From the NCBI RefSeq assembly GCF_900107925.1, contig NZ_FNUJ01000004.1:310001-374000 (forward strand): DNA of 64,000 nt, written 5' to 3'. The stretch is from Amycolatopsis pretoriensis (GTDB taxonomy: Bacteria > Actinomycetota > Actinomycetes > Mycobacteriales > Pseudonocardiaceae). Made by a program: the position numbers and the translations under genes. The notes under the pieces are model-generated. The model was not told the origin of the DNA. It searched no databases and worked only from the letters and a program-made list of their open reading frames with translations. Below, in pieces: positions 15,207 through 24,364 of this stretch; within the stretch, counting starts at the first letter, position 1, and each line of letters begins with the position of its first letter.

Positions 15207-17246
15207 ATGCTCTTGAAGAGATCCCTCGCAGTGGTCGCCGCGGCGGTGGCGGCACTCGCGACCACGGCGATCCCCGCCCAGGCGGCCGTGGACCAAGGCG
15301 CTCCCGACTACTACGACAGCGGGGTCGCGAAGACCCCCTACATGGGCTGGAACACCTACTACGGCCTCGGTGCCCCTAGCGAGGCGTCGGTCAAGTCCGT
15401 CGCGGACTTCCTCGTCTCCAGCGGCCTGCGCGACGCCGGCTACCGCTACGTCTGGATCGACGGCGGCTGGACCGCGCCCGACCCGCGCGACGCGCGGGGG
15501 AACCTCCACGAGGACAGCGCGAAGTTCCCGAGTGGACTGTCCTCTTTGGTCAATTACCTGCACGGCAAGGGCCTCAAGGCCGGCATCTACACCGACGCGG
15601 GCGCCTCCGACGGCAAGAACTGCGCGGCCGGCTCCGGCGGCTACTACGAGCAGGACACCAAGCGGTTCGCGAGCTGGAAGTTCGACGCCGTCAAGGTCGA
15701 CTTCCTCTGCGGCATCGCCCAGAACCTCAAGCCCGCCGAGGCGTTCACGCAGTTCAGCCAGGCCCTCGCCAAGGCGGGCCGGCCGATGGTGCTGAACGTC
15801 TGCAACCCGGTCACCGACGAATGGGGCACCCCGCACGGGCCCGACCAGGTCGCCGGCATCGCCTACACCTACGGCCCGCTCGTCGCCGACTCCTGGCGCA
15901 CCAGCACCGACATCGCGTTCGGCACGCCGTACGAGGGCATCTGGACCGACGTCCTGCGCAACATGGACGCCAACGCCGCGCACCCCGAGGCGAACGGGCC
16001 GGGCCACTACAACGACCCCGACTACCTCATCCCGATGCGCAAGACCGAGCAGGGCACCTACGAGCTGAACGAGGAGGAGTCGACCACCCAGTTCGTCATG
16101 TGGGCGGAGATGGCCTCCCCGCTCATCCTCGGCTCGGACCCGCGCACGCTCCCCGCGTCGATGCTCAAGACGCTCAAGAACCCCGAGATCGTCGGCGTCA
16201 ACCAGGACCGCCTCGGCACCCAGGGCGTCCGCGTCGCCACGGCCGGCAGCACCGACACCTACAGCAAGGTCCTTTCCCAGCGCGGCGAGCGGGCCGTCGT
16301 CCTGCTCAACCGCGGTGAGACGCCGACGCAGATGACGCTGAACTTCGCGGACGCCGGACTCAGCGGCCGGGTGGCCGTCCGCGACCTCCGCGCCCGCGCC
16401 GACCGCGGCACCGCGACCGGCTCCTACACGGTCACCGTGCCCGCGCACGGCACCGCGTTCCTCCGGCTGCACGGTACGGACCTCGTCCCCGGCGACGACG
16501 TCGGCGGCCCGGCGTCCGCCAGCCCGGCAGTCGTCCGCGCCGGCGGCAAGACGGTGACGTTCTTCCGCGACCCCGCCGGCAACCTCCAGCAGAACGGCCT
16601 CGACGGGTCGCGTCAGGTCGGCGGCAAGTTCCTCGGCCAGCCAGCCGCGGTGGCCGCGCCGACCGGCATCGACGTCTACGTCCGCGGCCTCGACAACGCC
16701 CTCTACCAGCGCAGTTACTCGAAGCGCTGGGGTGACTGGAAGCGGCTCGGCGGCACGCTCACCGACTCGCCGTCCGCGACCGGCGACGGCACGGTCTTCG
16801 TGCGCGGCGCGGACGGCCAGGTCTGGCAGCGGACCAGTGCCGGTCAGTGGTCCGGTCTCGGCGCGCCCGGCGGCAAGCCGATCTACGGCCGGCCCGGCGC
16901 GGCGACGTCCACCAGCGGCACGGTCGTCGCGGTCCGCACCGCCGACGACAGCGTCCGGGTGCGCACGAAGACCGGCGGCACCTGGTCGGACTGGACGTCC
17001 ATCGGCGGCACGATCAGCAGCAGCCCGACGCTGGTCGCGCTCGGCGCGAAGGTCGCGCTCACCGCGTCCGCGAGCGACTACACGCTGTGGGCCAACGACT
17101 GGTCCGGCACCTGGGCGGGCTGGTTCAAACGGCCGGAGTACCCGAGCGGGAGCATCGTGGGAACCCTCGGCGCGGCGTCCGACGGCGCGTCGCTGTGGTT
17201 CGCCGCCCGCGGGCCGGACGACCATGTCCACGTAGCCAAGTTCTAG
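15207..17246 (+). CDS. Secreted GH27 alpha-galactosidase with C-terminal lectin-like propeller
   Basis: A 679-residue exoenzyme. A Sec signal peptide (MLLKRSLAVVAAAVAAL, cut near AQA-A) is followed by the GH27 barrel at about residues 45-330: TPYMGWNTYYGLG, YVWIDGGW, KAGIYTD, nucleophile D165 in DAVKVDFLCG and acid/base D235 in WRTSTDIA. An antiparallel beta-sandwich follows. From about 440 onward come repeated strands such as IDVYVRGLDNALYQRSY and GTVFVRGADGQVWQRTS, typical of PLL/fucolectin-like beta-propellers, a probable carbohydrate-binding module. The ATG at 15207 has GGAGAAAGG upstream. It trims galactose from polymers outside the cell and heads the SDR-dgoD operon. Confidence 0.92.
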   Translation: MLLKRSLAVVAAAVAALATTAIPAQAAVDQGAPDYYDSGVAKTPYMGWNTYYGLGAPSEASVKSVADFLVSSGLRDAGYRYVWIDGGWTAPDPRDARGNLHEDSAKFPSGLSSLVNYLHGKGLKAGIYTDAGASDGKNCAAGSGGYYEQDTKRFASWKFDAVKVDFLCGIAQNLKPAEAFTQFSQALAKAGRPMVLNVCNPVTDEWGTPHGPDQVAGIAYTYGPLVADSWRTSTDIAFGTPYEGIWTDVLRNMDANAAHPEANGPGHYNDPDYLIPMRKTEQGTYELNEEESTTQFVMWAEMASPLILGSDPRTLPASMLKTLKNPEIVGVNQDRLGTQGVRVATAGSTDTYSKVLSQRGERAVVLLNRGETPTQMTLNFADAGLSGRVAVRDLRARADRGTATGSYTVTVPAHGTAFLRLHGTDLVPGDDVGGPASASPAVVRAGGKTVTFFRDPAGNLQQNGLDGSRQVGGKFLGQPAAVAAPTGIDVYVRGLDNALYQRSYSKRWGDWKRLGGTLTDSPSATGDGTVFVRGADGQVWQRTSAGQWSGLGAPGGKPIYGRPGAATSTSGTVVAVRTADDSVRVRTKTGGTWSDWTSIGGTISSSPTLVALGAKVALTASASDYTLWANDWSGTWAGWFKRPEYPSGSIVGTLGAASDGASLWFAARGPDDHVHVAKF

Positions 17247-17261
17247 GAACGGGAGAAGGCG

Positions 17262-17945
17262 ATGTCCACGCGCACCGCGGTGGTGACCGGAGCGGCGTCC
17301 GGGATCGGGCTGGCAACCGCCCGGAAGCTCCTGGACGACGGCTACCGCGTGCTGGGCGTGGACATCGCCGAACTCCCCGACGGCGTCACGCCCATCCGGG
17401 GCAGCGTCAGCGATGAAGAGACCTGGGCCGGCATCGGCGAGGTGGACGCCCTGGTCAGCAACGCCTACGTCCCGAGCACCGGGCCGCTGCACGAGATCGA
17501 CCGCGCCGAGTGGCAGCGCCAGCTCGACGTCAACCTGACCGGCACGTACCTCGCCCTCAAAGCCTGCCTGCCGTCTCTTCGAAAGAAGGGCGGCGCGGTC
17601 GTGCTGGTCTCGTCGGTGCACGCGCACTTCGGCCTGCCGGGCCACCCCGCGTACGCCGCCAGCAAGGGCGCGCTGGTCGCGCTGGCCCGGCAGCTGGCCG
17701 TCGAATACGCCCCCGACGTGCGGGTCAACTCCGTCCTGCCGGGGCCCGTGCTCACCGAAGCCTGGGCGCGCATCTCGCCGGAAGACCGCGAACGCAGCGC
17801 CCAGGCGACCCCGGCCGGCCGCCTCGGCGACCCGTCCGAGGTGGCGAACGTGATCGCGTTCCTGCTCTCGGACGCGGCGTCGTTCGTCACCGGGGCCGAG
17901 CTGACCGTCGACGGCGGCTGGTCCGCCGCCAAGGATTCCGCGTAG
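17262..17945 (+). CDS. SDR-family oxidoreductase, probable D-galactose 1-dehydrogenase
   Basis: A 227-residue classical short-chain dehydrogenase. The cofactor motif is VVTGAASGIG, D34 in LGVDIAE suggests NAD preference, the catalytic serine lies in VLVSSVHAHF and the YxxxK motif is YAASK. VDGGWSAAK is the usual C-terminal SDR ending. The expected NAG motif reads SNAY. Placed between a secreted galactosidase and galactonate dehydratase, it most likely oxidises galactose to galactonolactone, though other sugar or polyol dehydrogenase activities cannot be excluded. Spacing of 15 nt on each side shows a single operon. Confidence 0.82.
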   Translation: MSTRTAVVTGAASGIGLATARKLLDDGYRVLGVDIAELPDGVTPIRGSVSDEETWAGIGEVDALVSNAYVPSTGPLHEIDRAEWQRQLDVNLTGTYLALKACLPSLRKKGGAVVLVSSVHAHFGLPGHPAYAASKGALVALARQLAVEYAPDVRVNSVLPGPVLTEAWARISPEDRERSAQATPAGRLGDPSEVANVIAFLLSDAASFVTGAELTVDGGWSAAKDSA

Positions 17946-17958
17946 ATGGGGGACACGG

Positions 17959-19104
17959 GTGAAGATCACCGGGGTTGAAACGTTTCTGGTCGCGCCGCGC
18001 TGGCTGTTCCTCAAGGTCAGCACGGACGAGGGCATCAGCGGCTGGGGCGAGCCCGTGGTCGAGGGCCGCGCGGAGACCGTGCGCGCGGCCGTGCACGAGC
18101 TGTCCGAGCTGGTCATCGGCCAGGACCCGCTGCGCATCGAGGACCACTGGCAGGTGCTGCGCCGCGGCGGGTTCTACCGCGGCGGACCGGTGCTCTCCAG
18201 CGCGCTCGCCGGGTACGACCACGCGCTGTGGGACATCGCCGGCAAGGTCCGTGACGCGCCGGTGCACGAGCTGCTCGGTGGCCCGGTCCGCGACCGCGTC
18301 CGCGTCTACAGCTGGGTCGGCGGCGACCGCCCGGCCGGTATCCGCGAAGCCGTGTCGGCGCAGGTCGAGGCCGGGTTCACGGCGGTGAAGATGAACGTCG
18401 CCGGCCCGCTGACCGCGATCGCGTCCCCCGCCGAGGCCGACGCCGCGGTGGCGCGCGCGTGGGAGGCGCGGGAGGTCCTCGGCCCGCACCGCGACCTGGC
18501 GATCGACTTCCACGGCCGCGTCTCGCCCGCGATGGCGCGGCGGCTGGTTCGCCTGCTGGAGGACGTCCAGCCGATGTTCGTCGAGGAGCCGATCCTGCCG
18601 GAGACCCAAGGCGACGCGCTGCGCTCGATCGTCGAGGCCTCGACCGTGCCGATCGCGGTCGGCGAACGGCTCTACTCGCGCTGGGAGTTCAAGCCGGTGC
18701 TCGACGCGGGCGTCGCGGTGGTCCAGCCGGACCCGTCGCACGCCGGCGGCATCTCGGAGCTGCGGCGGATCGGCGCGTTGGCCGAGGTGTACGGCGCTTC
18801 GCTCGCGCCGCACTGCCCGCTCGGCCCGATTTCGCTGGCGGCGTCCATGCAGGTCGCGTTCGCGACACCGAACTTCCTGATCCAGGAACAGAGCGTCGGC
18901 ATGCACTACCACGAGGGCCAGGAGCACCAGTACCTCGTGGACCCGTCGATCTTCGCGTTCCACGACGGCTACGCGGCCCGGCCGGTGAAGCCCGGACTCG
19001 GCATCGAGGTCGATGAGGCGGCCGTCCGCCGCGCGGACGAGGTCGGGCACAGCTGGCGTTCGCCGGTGTGGCGCCACGACGACGGCGGGCTCGCCGAATG
19101 GTGA
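17959..19104 (+). CDS. dgoD: D-galactonate dehydratase
   Basis: A 381-residue enolase-superfamily enzyme converting D-galactonate to 2-keto-3-deoxygalactonate. It matches E. coli DgoD in length and in active-site layout: metal ligands D183 in IDFHGR, E209 in FVEEP and E236 in VGERLY, general acid H185 in the same DFHGR motif and catalytic H285 in LAPHCPLGP. The GTG start has GGGGGA upstream. It lies in the operon GH27-SDR-dgoD and supplies the substrate for the (unseen) kinase and the divergent aldolase. A broader sugar-acid dehydratase role is possible but less likely. Confidence 0.92.
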   Translation: MKITGVETFLVAPRWLFLKVSTDEGISGWGEPVVEGRAETVRAAVHELSELVIGQDPLRIEDHWQVLRRGGFYRGGPVLSSALAGYDHALWDIAGKVRDAPVHELLGGPVRDRVRVYSWVGGDRPAGIREAVSAQVEAGFTAVKMNVAGPLTAIASPAEADAAVARAWEAREVLGPHRDLAIDFHGRVSPAMARRLVRLLEDVQPMFVEEPILPETQGDALRSIVEASTVPIAVGERLYSRWEFKPVLDAGVAVVQPDPSHAGGISELRRIGALAEVYGASLAPHCPLGPISLAASMQVAFATPNFLIQEQSVGMHYHEGQEHQYLVDPSIFAFHDGYAARPVKPGLGIEVDEAAVRRADEVGHSWRSPVWRHDDGGLAEW

Positions 19105-19970
19105 TCTGGCTCGACCGCGGCGACCTGCGGCTCGGCCTGGTCCCGGAACTCGGCGGCCGCTTGCTGTCGGTGCGCCACCGTGGCGTCGAACTGTTGTGGC
19201 GCAACGAAAAGCTGCTCGGCGACGACCTGCGCGGCGAGTACGCGCCGAACTCCGGCCGGATGGGTGACTGGGTCAACTACGGCGGCGACAAGACGTGGCC
19301 TGCGCCGCAGGGCTGGTCCGGCCCGCACGAATGGGCGGGCCCGCCGGACCCGGTCCTCGACTCGGGGCCGTACGCCGCGGTCGTCGACGGCGACACGGTC
19401 ACCATGACCAGCGCGCCGGACCCGCGTACCGGCCTGCGCTTCACGCGCGAAATCACGATCCTCGACGACGGCTACCGGCTGGACCTGCGCGCGGAGAACA
19501 CATCCGGGCGGCCGGTGCGATGGGCGTTGTGGAACGTCACGCAGCTGCCCGGCGGCGGAGCGATCACGGCGGGACTCCGGCGGCCGGACGTCGTCGCGCT
19601 GGTCGCGGGCACCGGAACACCTGAGTACACAGTGGACGGTGATCGCCTGGTCGTGCCGGCGCAGGACGTCGTCGGCAAGCTCGGCGTGCCGGGCACCGCG
19701 GGCTGGGTCACCTACGGCCCGTTGACCCTGTCGTTTGATGTCAATCCTTCGGGTGAATATCCCGACCGGGGCTCCCCGCTCGAAATCTGGCTGGAACACC
19801 CGCTTCCGGCCCCGCTCGTCGAGCTGGGCGACCTGAACCCGCCCGCGCGGATCGTCGAACTGGAAGTACTCGGTCCGGTGACGACGCTGGCGCCGGGCGA
19901 ACGGTCCGCATTGATCATCCACGCCACAGTCGGAGAAAATGGGCTGTGGCCACCCCCGTCAAGAGCCTGA
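19098..19970 (+). CDS. DUF4380 protein, galactose-mutarotase-like fold
   Basis: About 290 residues. Features VPELGGRLLSVRHRGVELLW and GGDKTWPAPQGW are those of the DUF4380 family, a beta-sandwich related to aldose-1-epimerases. No function is established for the family; in a galactose operon, epimerisation or binding of a sugar would fit (inference). The ATG at 19098 overlaps the dgoD stop by 7 nt. Its own 3' end overlaps the amidase gene by 25 nt. Catalytic His/Glu of true mutarotases cannot be confidently located. Confidence 0.72.
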   Translation: MVIWLDRGDLRLGLVPELGGRLLSVRHRGVELLWRNEKLLGDDLRGEYAPNSGRMGDWVNYGGDKTWPAPQGWSGPHEWAGPPDPVLDSGPYAAVVDGDTVTMTSAPDPRTGLRFTREITILDDGYRLDLRAENTSGRPVRWALWNVTQLPGGGAITAGLRRPDVVALVAGTGTPEYTVDGDRLVVPAQDVVGKLGVPGTAGWVTYGPLTLSFDVNPSGEYPDRGSPLEIWLEHPLPAPLVELGDLNPPARIVELEVLGPVTTLAPGERSALIIHATVGENGLWPPPSRA

Positions 19971-21214
19971 CCGCCGCGGTGTTCGCGCTGGCGCTCTCGG
20001 TCGCCGTGCCCGGCACCGCCCGGGCCCAGGAAACGCCGGAGTGCCCGGCGAACCTGGTGTGCCGGTTCGCCGCGGCGGCCTACGAGCGGACGAGCGGCGG
20101 CGATGCCAACGCGTACGGCAACTACGACCGGGCGAACCGGCCGGCTGACGGTCAGCAGATCCAGTACATCGTCATCCACGACACCGAAGGCGTGCCCGGC
20201 AGCGGCGCGAGCCCGTACGACCAAGCCATCGCGACCTTCCGGGAGCCGTCGAGCGGGTCCAGCGCGCACTACGTGATCCGCTCCTCCGACGGTCAGGTCA
20301 CGCAGATGGTGCCGACCAAGGACGTCGCCTGGCACGCCGGCAACTGGACGATGAACGAGCACTCGATCGGCATCGAACACGAGGGCATCGCCGCGCAGGG
20401 AAGCACCTGGTACACCGAGCAGATGTACCAGGCCTCGGCGAACCTGGTGAAGTACCTCGCGGCGAAGTACCACATCCCGCTCGACCGGCAGCACATCCTG
20501 GGTCACGAGGACATCACCCGGGAGCGCACGGAGAACTTCGCGGCCGCCCACTGGGACCCGGGCCCGTACTGGGACTGGCCGCACTACATGGACCTGCTCG
20601 GCGCGCCGATCGAGGCAGGCGGCCCCGCGGACAGCCCGGCTGTCATGATCAACCCCGGCCACGCGCACGGCGTGAACTTCGTCGCCTTGCACACCGCGTC
20701 GGACGCCGCGTCGCCGCTGATCACCGACCCCGTCGTGCACCCGGACGGCTCGGCGGGCACGACGGCGATCGACGACTGGAGCGACAAGGCCGTCGCGGGC
20801 CGCACCTACTCGCTTGCCGGTGAGCAAGGCGACTGGACGGCGATCTGGTACGGCGGGCAGAAGGCGTGGTTCGCGAACCCGGGCCACAGCGTGACCGTGC
20901 CCGCGAAGGCCCGGCGGGTGACCGCGGCCACCTCGGTGCCGTTGTACGGGCGAGCCTTCCCCGAGCAGTCCGAGTACCCGGCGGACATCCCGTTCGACCC
21001 GATCTGGACGGTCGGCGCCATCCCGTGGACGCTGCCCGCGGGCCAGAGCTACGTCGTCACCGGCGAGTTCCGGGCGGAGAACTACTACGCGCGCTTCGAC
21101 CCGGCGGGCGTGCCGGCCAACCACACGCTGGTCACCGGCGCGACGACGTACCTCCAGCTGTCCTACAACCACCGGGTCGTCTACGTGAAGGCCGCCGACG
21201 TGCAACCCTGCTGA
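19946..21214 (+). CDS. Secreted N-acetylmuramoyl-L-alanine amidase (Amidase_2/PGRP)
   Basis: A 422-residue exported peptidoglycan hydrolase. The signal peptide MATPVKSLTAAVFALAL ends near ARA-Q. The amidase domain (about 65-215) shows the zinc ligand H in YIVIHDTEG, then HYVIRSSDGQVTQMVPTKD, WHAGNW and IGIEHEG, and LGHEDITRERT followed by HWDPGPYWDW, which supply the remaining active-site residues. The C-terminal 200 residues form a separate SH3-like region of unknown role. The GTG start with GGAGAAAA upstream lies within the end of the DUF4380 gene, so it is translationally linked to the galactose operon although its function is cell-wall turnover. Confidence 0.87.
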   Translation: MATPVKSLTAAVFALALSVAVPGTARAQETPECPANLVCRFAAAAYERTSGGDANAYGNYDRANRPADGQQIQYIVIHDTEGVPGSGASPYDQAIATFREPSSGSSAHYVIRSSDGQVTQMVPTKDVAWHAGNWTMNEHSIGIEHEGIAAQGSTWYTEQMYQASANLVKYLAAKYHIPLDRQHILGHEDITRERTENFAAAHWDPGPYWDWPHYMDLLGAPIEAGGPADSPAVMINPGHAHGVNFVALHTASDAASPLITDPVVHPDGSAGTTAIDDWSDKAVAGRTYSLAGEQGDWTAIWYGGQKAWFANPGHSVTVPAKARRVTAATSVPLYGRAFPEQSEYPADIPFDPIWTVGAIPWTLPAGQSYVVTGEFRAENYYARFDPAGVPANHTLVTGATTYLQLSYNHRVVYVKAADVQPC

Positions 21215-21236
21215 CCAGCGCAGGTATCGTGAGGGC

Positions 21237-22664
21237 GTGACGGACAAGCCCCGCATTCCGAACGTGCTCGCCGCCCGCTACGCCTCGGCGGAGCTGGTCT
21301 CGCTCTGGTCGCCGGAGCAGAAGGTCGTCCTCGAGCGGCAGCTCTGGATAGCCGTCCTCAAGGCGCAGAAGGACCTCGGCGTCGACGTGCCGGACGGCGT
21401 CGTCGAGGCGTACGAGCGGGTCCTTTCGCAGGTTGACCTCGAGTCGATCGCGGAGCGCGAGCGCGTCACGCGGCACGACGTCAAGGCGCGGATCGAGGAG
21501 TTCAGCGACCTCGCCGCCCAAGAGCACATCCACAAGGGCATGACCTCGCGCGACCTCACCGAGAACGTCGAGCAGCTCCAGCTGCTGCGCTCGCTGGAGC
21601 TGATGCGCACGCGCGTCGCCGCCGTGCTGGCGCGGCTGGCCGCCCTCGCCGTCGAGCACGCCGACACCGTCATGGCCGGGCGCTCGCACAACGTCGCCGC
21701 GCAGGCCACCACGCTGGGCAAGCGGTTCGCCACGGCGGCCGACGAGCTGCTCGTCGCGTTCGAGCGGCTCGACAACCTCATCGGGCGCTACCCGCTGCGC
21801 GGCATCAAGGGCCCGGTCGGCACCGCGCAGGACATGCTCGACCTGCTCGGCGACGAGTCCACTTTGGACCAGCTCGAAGACCGCGTGATGCAGCACCTGG
21901 GGTTCAACCAGCGGTTCGTCAGCGTCGGCCAGGTGTACCCGCGCTCGCTCGACTTCGACGTGCTGTCCACTGTGGTCCAGCTCGCGGCGGCGCCGTCCAG
22001 CCTGGCCAAGACGATCCGGCTGATGGCCGGCCACGAGCTGGTCACCGAGGGCTTCAAGCCCGGCCAGGTCGGCTCGTCGGCCATGCCGCACAAGATGAAC
22101 ACCCGCTCGTGCGAGCGCGTGAACGGCCTCGCCGTCGTGCTGCGCGGCTACCTGTCGATGATCGGCGAGCTGGCCGGCGACCAGTGGAACGAGGGCGACG
22201 TCTCCGATTCGGTCGTCCGCCGCGTCGCGCTGCCGGACGCGTTCTTCGCGCTCGACGGCCTGCTGGAGACGTTCCTCACGGTCCTTTCGGAATTCGGTGC
22301 TTTCCCGGCGGTGATCGAGCGTGAGCTGGATCGCTATTTGCCGTTCCTCACCACGACGAAGGTGCTCATGGCGGCGGTCCGCGCGGGCGTCGGACGTGAG
22401 ACGGCCCACGAAGCCATCAAGGAGAACGCCGTCGCCGTCGCGCTCGAAATGCGCGAGGGCCGCGCCGACAACGACCTCCTCGACCGCTTCGCCGCCGACG
22501 AGCGCATCCCGCTCGACAGCGGTGAGCTGGACAAACTGCTCGCCGACCGGATTTCCTTCACCGGCACGGCTGGCCGTCAGGTCGAGCAGGTCGCCGAGCG
22601 CGTGGCGCGGGTGCTGGAGCGGTTCCCGGAGGCCGCGGGCTACGCGCCGCAGCCGATCCTGTGA
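21237..22664 (+). CDS. purB: Adenylosuccinate lyase
   Basis: A 475-residue fumarase/aspartase-superfamily enzyme. It acts twice in purine synthesis: SAICAR to AICAR, and adenylosuccinate to AMP, releasing fumarate. The family signature GSSAMPHKMN is at residues 279-288 (flexible catalytic loop); HKGMTSRDLTEN and AGRSHNVAAQATT hold the other active-site residues. The GTG at 21237 sits 6 nt behind TATCGT (21225-21230), so it is probably leaderless and independent of the upstream amidase. It carries one iterated palindrome at 21857. Confidence 0.95.
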   Translation: MTDKPRIPNVLAARYASAELVSLWSPEQKVVLERQLWIAVLKAQKDLGVDVPDGVVEAYERVLSQVDLESIAERERVTRHDVKARIEEFSDLAAQEHIHKGMTSRDLTENVEQLQLLRSLELMRTRVAAVLARLAALAVEHADTVMAGRSHNVAAQATTLGKRFATAADELLVAFERLDNLIGRYPLRGIKGPVGTAQDMLDLLGDESTLDQLEDRVMQHLGFNQRFVSVGQVYPRSLDFDVLSTVVQLAAAPSSLAKTIRLMAGHELVTEGFKPGQVGSSAMPHKMNTRSCERVNGLAVVLRGYLSMIGELAGDQWNEGDVSDSVVRRVALPDAFFALDGLLETFLTVLSEFGAFPAVIERELDRYLPFLTTTKVLMAAVRAGVGRETAHEAIKENAVAVALEMREGRADNDLLDRFAADERIPLDSGELDKLLADRISFTGTAGRQVEQVAERVARVLERFPEAAGYAPQPIL

Positions 22665-22785
22665 GCTGACGCACCCGTCCACGGATTGGAACGAATCCAC
22701 CCGAACGGACGAAATCCCTAATCTCGATCGCTGACCCCGTGTTCCAACGCGTGCGACCCGCGCGCGCCCACCCATGGAAGAAGCG

Positions 22786-23601
22786 ATGAGATCCACGCTG
22801 TCGAAAATCGCCGCGTTCGTCACCTCGGGCGCGCTGGCGCTGACCCTCGCCGCCTGCGGCTCGGACAGCGGTTCGACCACCCTGCGCGTCGGCACCCTGA
22901 GCGACGCCCCGCCGTCGATCTACCTGGAGAACGGCCGGTTCACCGGCTACGACAACGAACTGCTGCGCGACATCGCCCAGCGTGAGGGCTTCGAGGTCGA
23001 GTTCGTCGGAACGGAGTTCGCCGGCCTGCTGGCGGGCGTGGCGAACGGCAAGTTCGACATCGGCAGCTCGACGATTTCCAGTACGGAGGCGCGCAAGAAG
23101 ACGGTCGCGTTCTCCAACGGCTACAACACGGGCTTCACCACGATCGTGACGGCCAAGGGCGCGAACCTGAAGGCCCCGGCGGCGCTCGCGGGCAAGCGGC
23201 TCGGCGTCGTCCAGGGCTCGGTCCAGGACGAGTTCGCGGGCAAGACCCCGGGTGCGCAGGTAGTGCGTTTTCCGGACTACAACGCGGGTTTCGCGCAGCT
23301 GAAGAACGGCACGCTCGACGGCTGGGTCGTCCCGCAGGACATCGGGCAGAAGTACCTGGACCAGAACCCGGCGGTCCCGCTGGAGCTCGGGTACACGGTC
23401 GAGGACAAGGACACCCCGTCGGCGTTCGCGGTGGCGAAGAAGAACACGGATCTGTTGAACAAGCTGAACGACGGGTTGGCGAAGGCCGTCGCCGACGGGA
23501 CGGTCGCTCGTATTTACGGGCAGTTCTACAAGACCACGCCGTTGTCGAAGGAACTGCAGCAGGGTGGGCCGGGGCTGCCCGTGCGGAACGCGGGTGCCTG
23601 A
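22786..23601 (+). CDS. Amino-acid-type ABC transporter substrate-binding lipoprotein (first copy)
   Basis: About 271 residues, family 3 solute-binding protein. The signal peptide MRSTLSKIAAFVTSGALAL ends in the lipobox LAAC. The mature protein starts with TTLRVGTLSDAPPSIYLENG and contains FTGYDNELLRDIAQREGFEV, the usual PBP-like pattern for polar amino acids. The ATG at 22786 has GGAAGAAG close upstream; another ATG is 12 nt earlier without a ribosome site. It is followed after one nucleotide by a clear paralogue, then a permease and an ATPase, so the cluster is one importer with two receptors. Ligand unknown. Confidence 0.88.
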   Translation: MRSTLSKIAAFVTSGALALTLAACGSDSGSTTLRVGTLSDAPPSIYLENGRFTGYDNELLRDIAQREGFEVEFVGTEFAGLLAGVANGKFDIGSSTISSTEARKKTVAFSNGYNTGFTTIVTAKGANLKAPAALAGKRLGVVQGSVQDEFAGKTPGAQVVRFPDYNAGFAQLKNGTLDGWVVPQDIGQKYLDQNPAVPLELGYTVEDKDTPSAFAVAKKNTDLLNKLNDGLAKAVADGTVARIYGQFYKTTPLSKELQQGGPGLPVRNAGA

Positions 23602-23602
23602 G

Positions 23603-24364
23603 GTGAAGAAGACGCTGATCACCGCGGTCGTCGCGATGCTGCTCACCGCGTGCGGCACTTCGGACACCACGTCCGACACCCTGCGCGTCGGGACGCTCAG
23701 CGACTCGAAACCCAACGCCTATCAAGAAAACGGCACCTTCACCGGCTTCGACAACGAGCTGCTCAAGGCCATCGCCCAAAAGGAAGGCCTGAAGCTCGAG
23801 TTCGTCGCGACCGACTTCTCCGCCCTGCTCGGCCAGGTCGCCAACGGCACCTTCGCGATCGGCAGCTCGGCGATCGCGCAGACCGACGCGCGCAAGAAGA
23901 CCGTTGGCTTCTCGGAGCCGTACAACTACCAAGCCCTCGGCATCGCCGCGCGCGACTCCGCCGGCGTCACCGACGAGAACTCCCTGTCCGGCAAGCGGAT
24001 CGGCGTCGTCCAGGGCACGGTCTCGGACAATTGGCTGGCGTCCAACGCGCCCGCCGCGCAGGCCGTCCGGTTCCCGAACGACGCCGCCGCCTTGAGCGCG
24101 CTCAAGACCGGTGCGGTCGACGGCGCCGTGTTCGACCAGGCCACCGCCGAGGACTACGCCAAGAACAACGCCGGCCTCAAGGTCGCCAAGTCGATCGTCA
24201 CGACCATCCCGCACGGGTTCGCCGTCAAGAAGGGCGACGACGAGCTGACGACCAAGCTCAACGACGGCATCAAGAAGGTCGTCGCCGACGGAACGTGGCT
24301 GAAGGTGCACGACCGGTTCGAACCCACCGCGCCCGTGCCCGCCGAATTCAAGCCGGGGCAGTAG
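23603..24364 (+). CDS. Amino-acid-type ABC transporter substrate-binding lipoprotein (second copy)
   Basis: About 253 residues, paralogous to the preceding gene: LRVGTLSD, the FTGxDNELL segment, the DARKKTV segment and GKRIGVVQGTV all have counterparts there. The lipobox is LLTAC. A GTG at 23603 directly follows the previous stop; a GTG 9 nt earlier is possible. The duplication gives the single permease/ATPase pair two receptors of possibly different specificity. The permease ATG follows immediately after its stop (TAGATG). Confidence 0.86.
   Translation: MKKTLITAVVAMLLTACGTSDTTSDTLRVGTLSDSKPNAYQENGTFTGFDNELLKAIAQKEGLKLEFVATDFSALLGQVANGTFAIGSSAIAQTDARKKTVGFSEPYNYQALGIAARDSAGVTDENSLSGKRIGVVQGTVSDNWLASNAPAAQAVRFPNDAAALSALKTGAVDGAVFDQATAEDYAKNNAGLKVAKSIVTTIPHGFAVKKGDDELTTKLNDGIKKVVADGTWLKVHDRFEPTAPVPAEFKPGQ

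Noticed and set aside
15183..18137. A 984-codon open frame on the - strand under the GH27 and SDR genes
   Set aside because: Antisense to clearly functional genes with catalytic motifs; composition is low-complexity Arg/Gly/Val without any motif.
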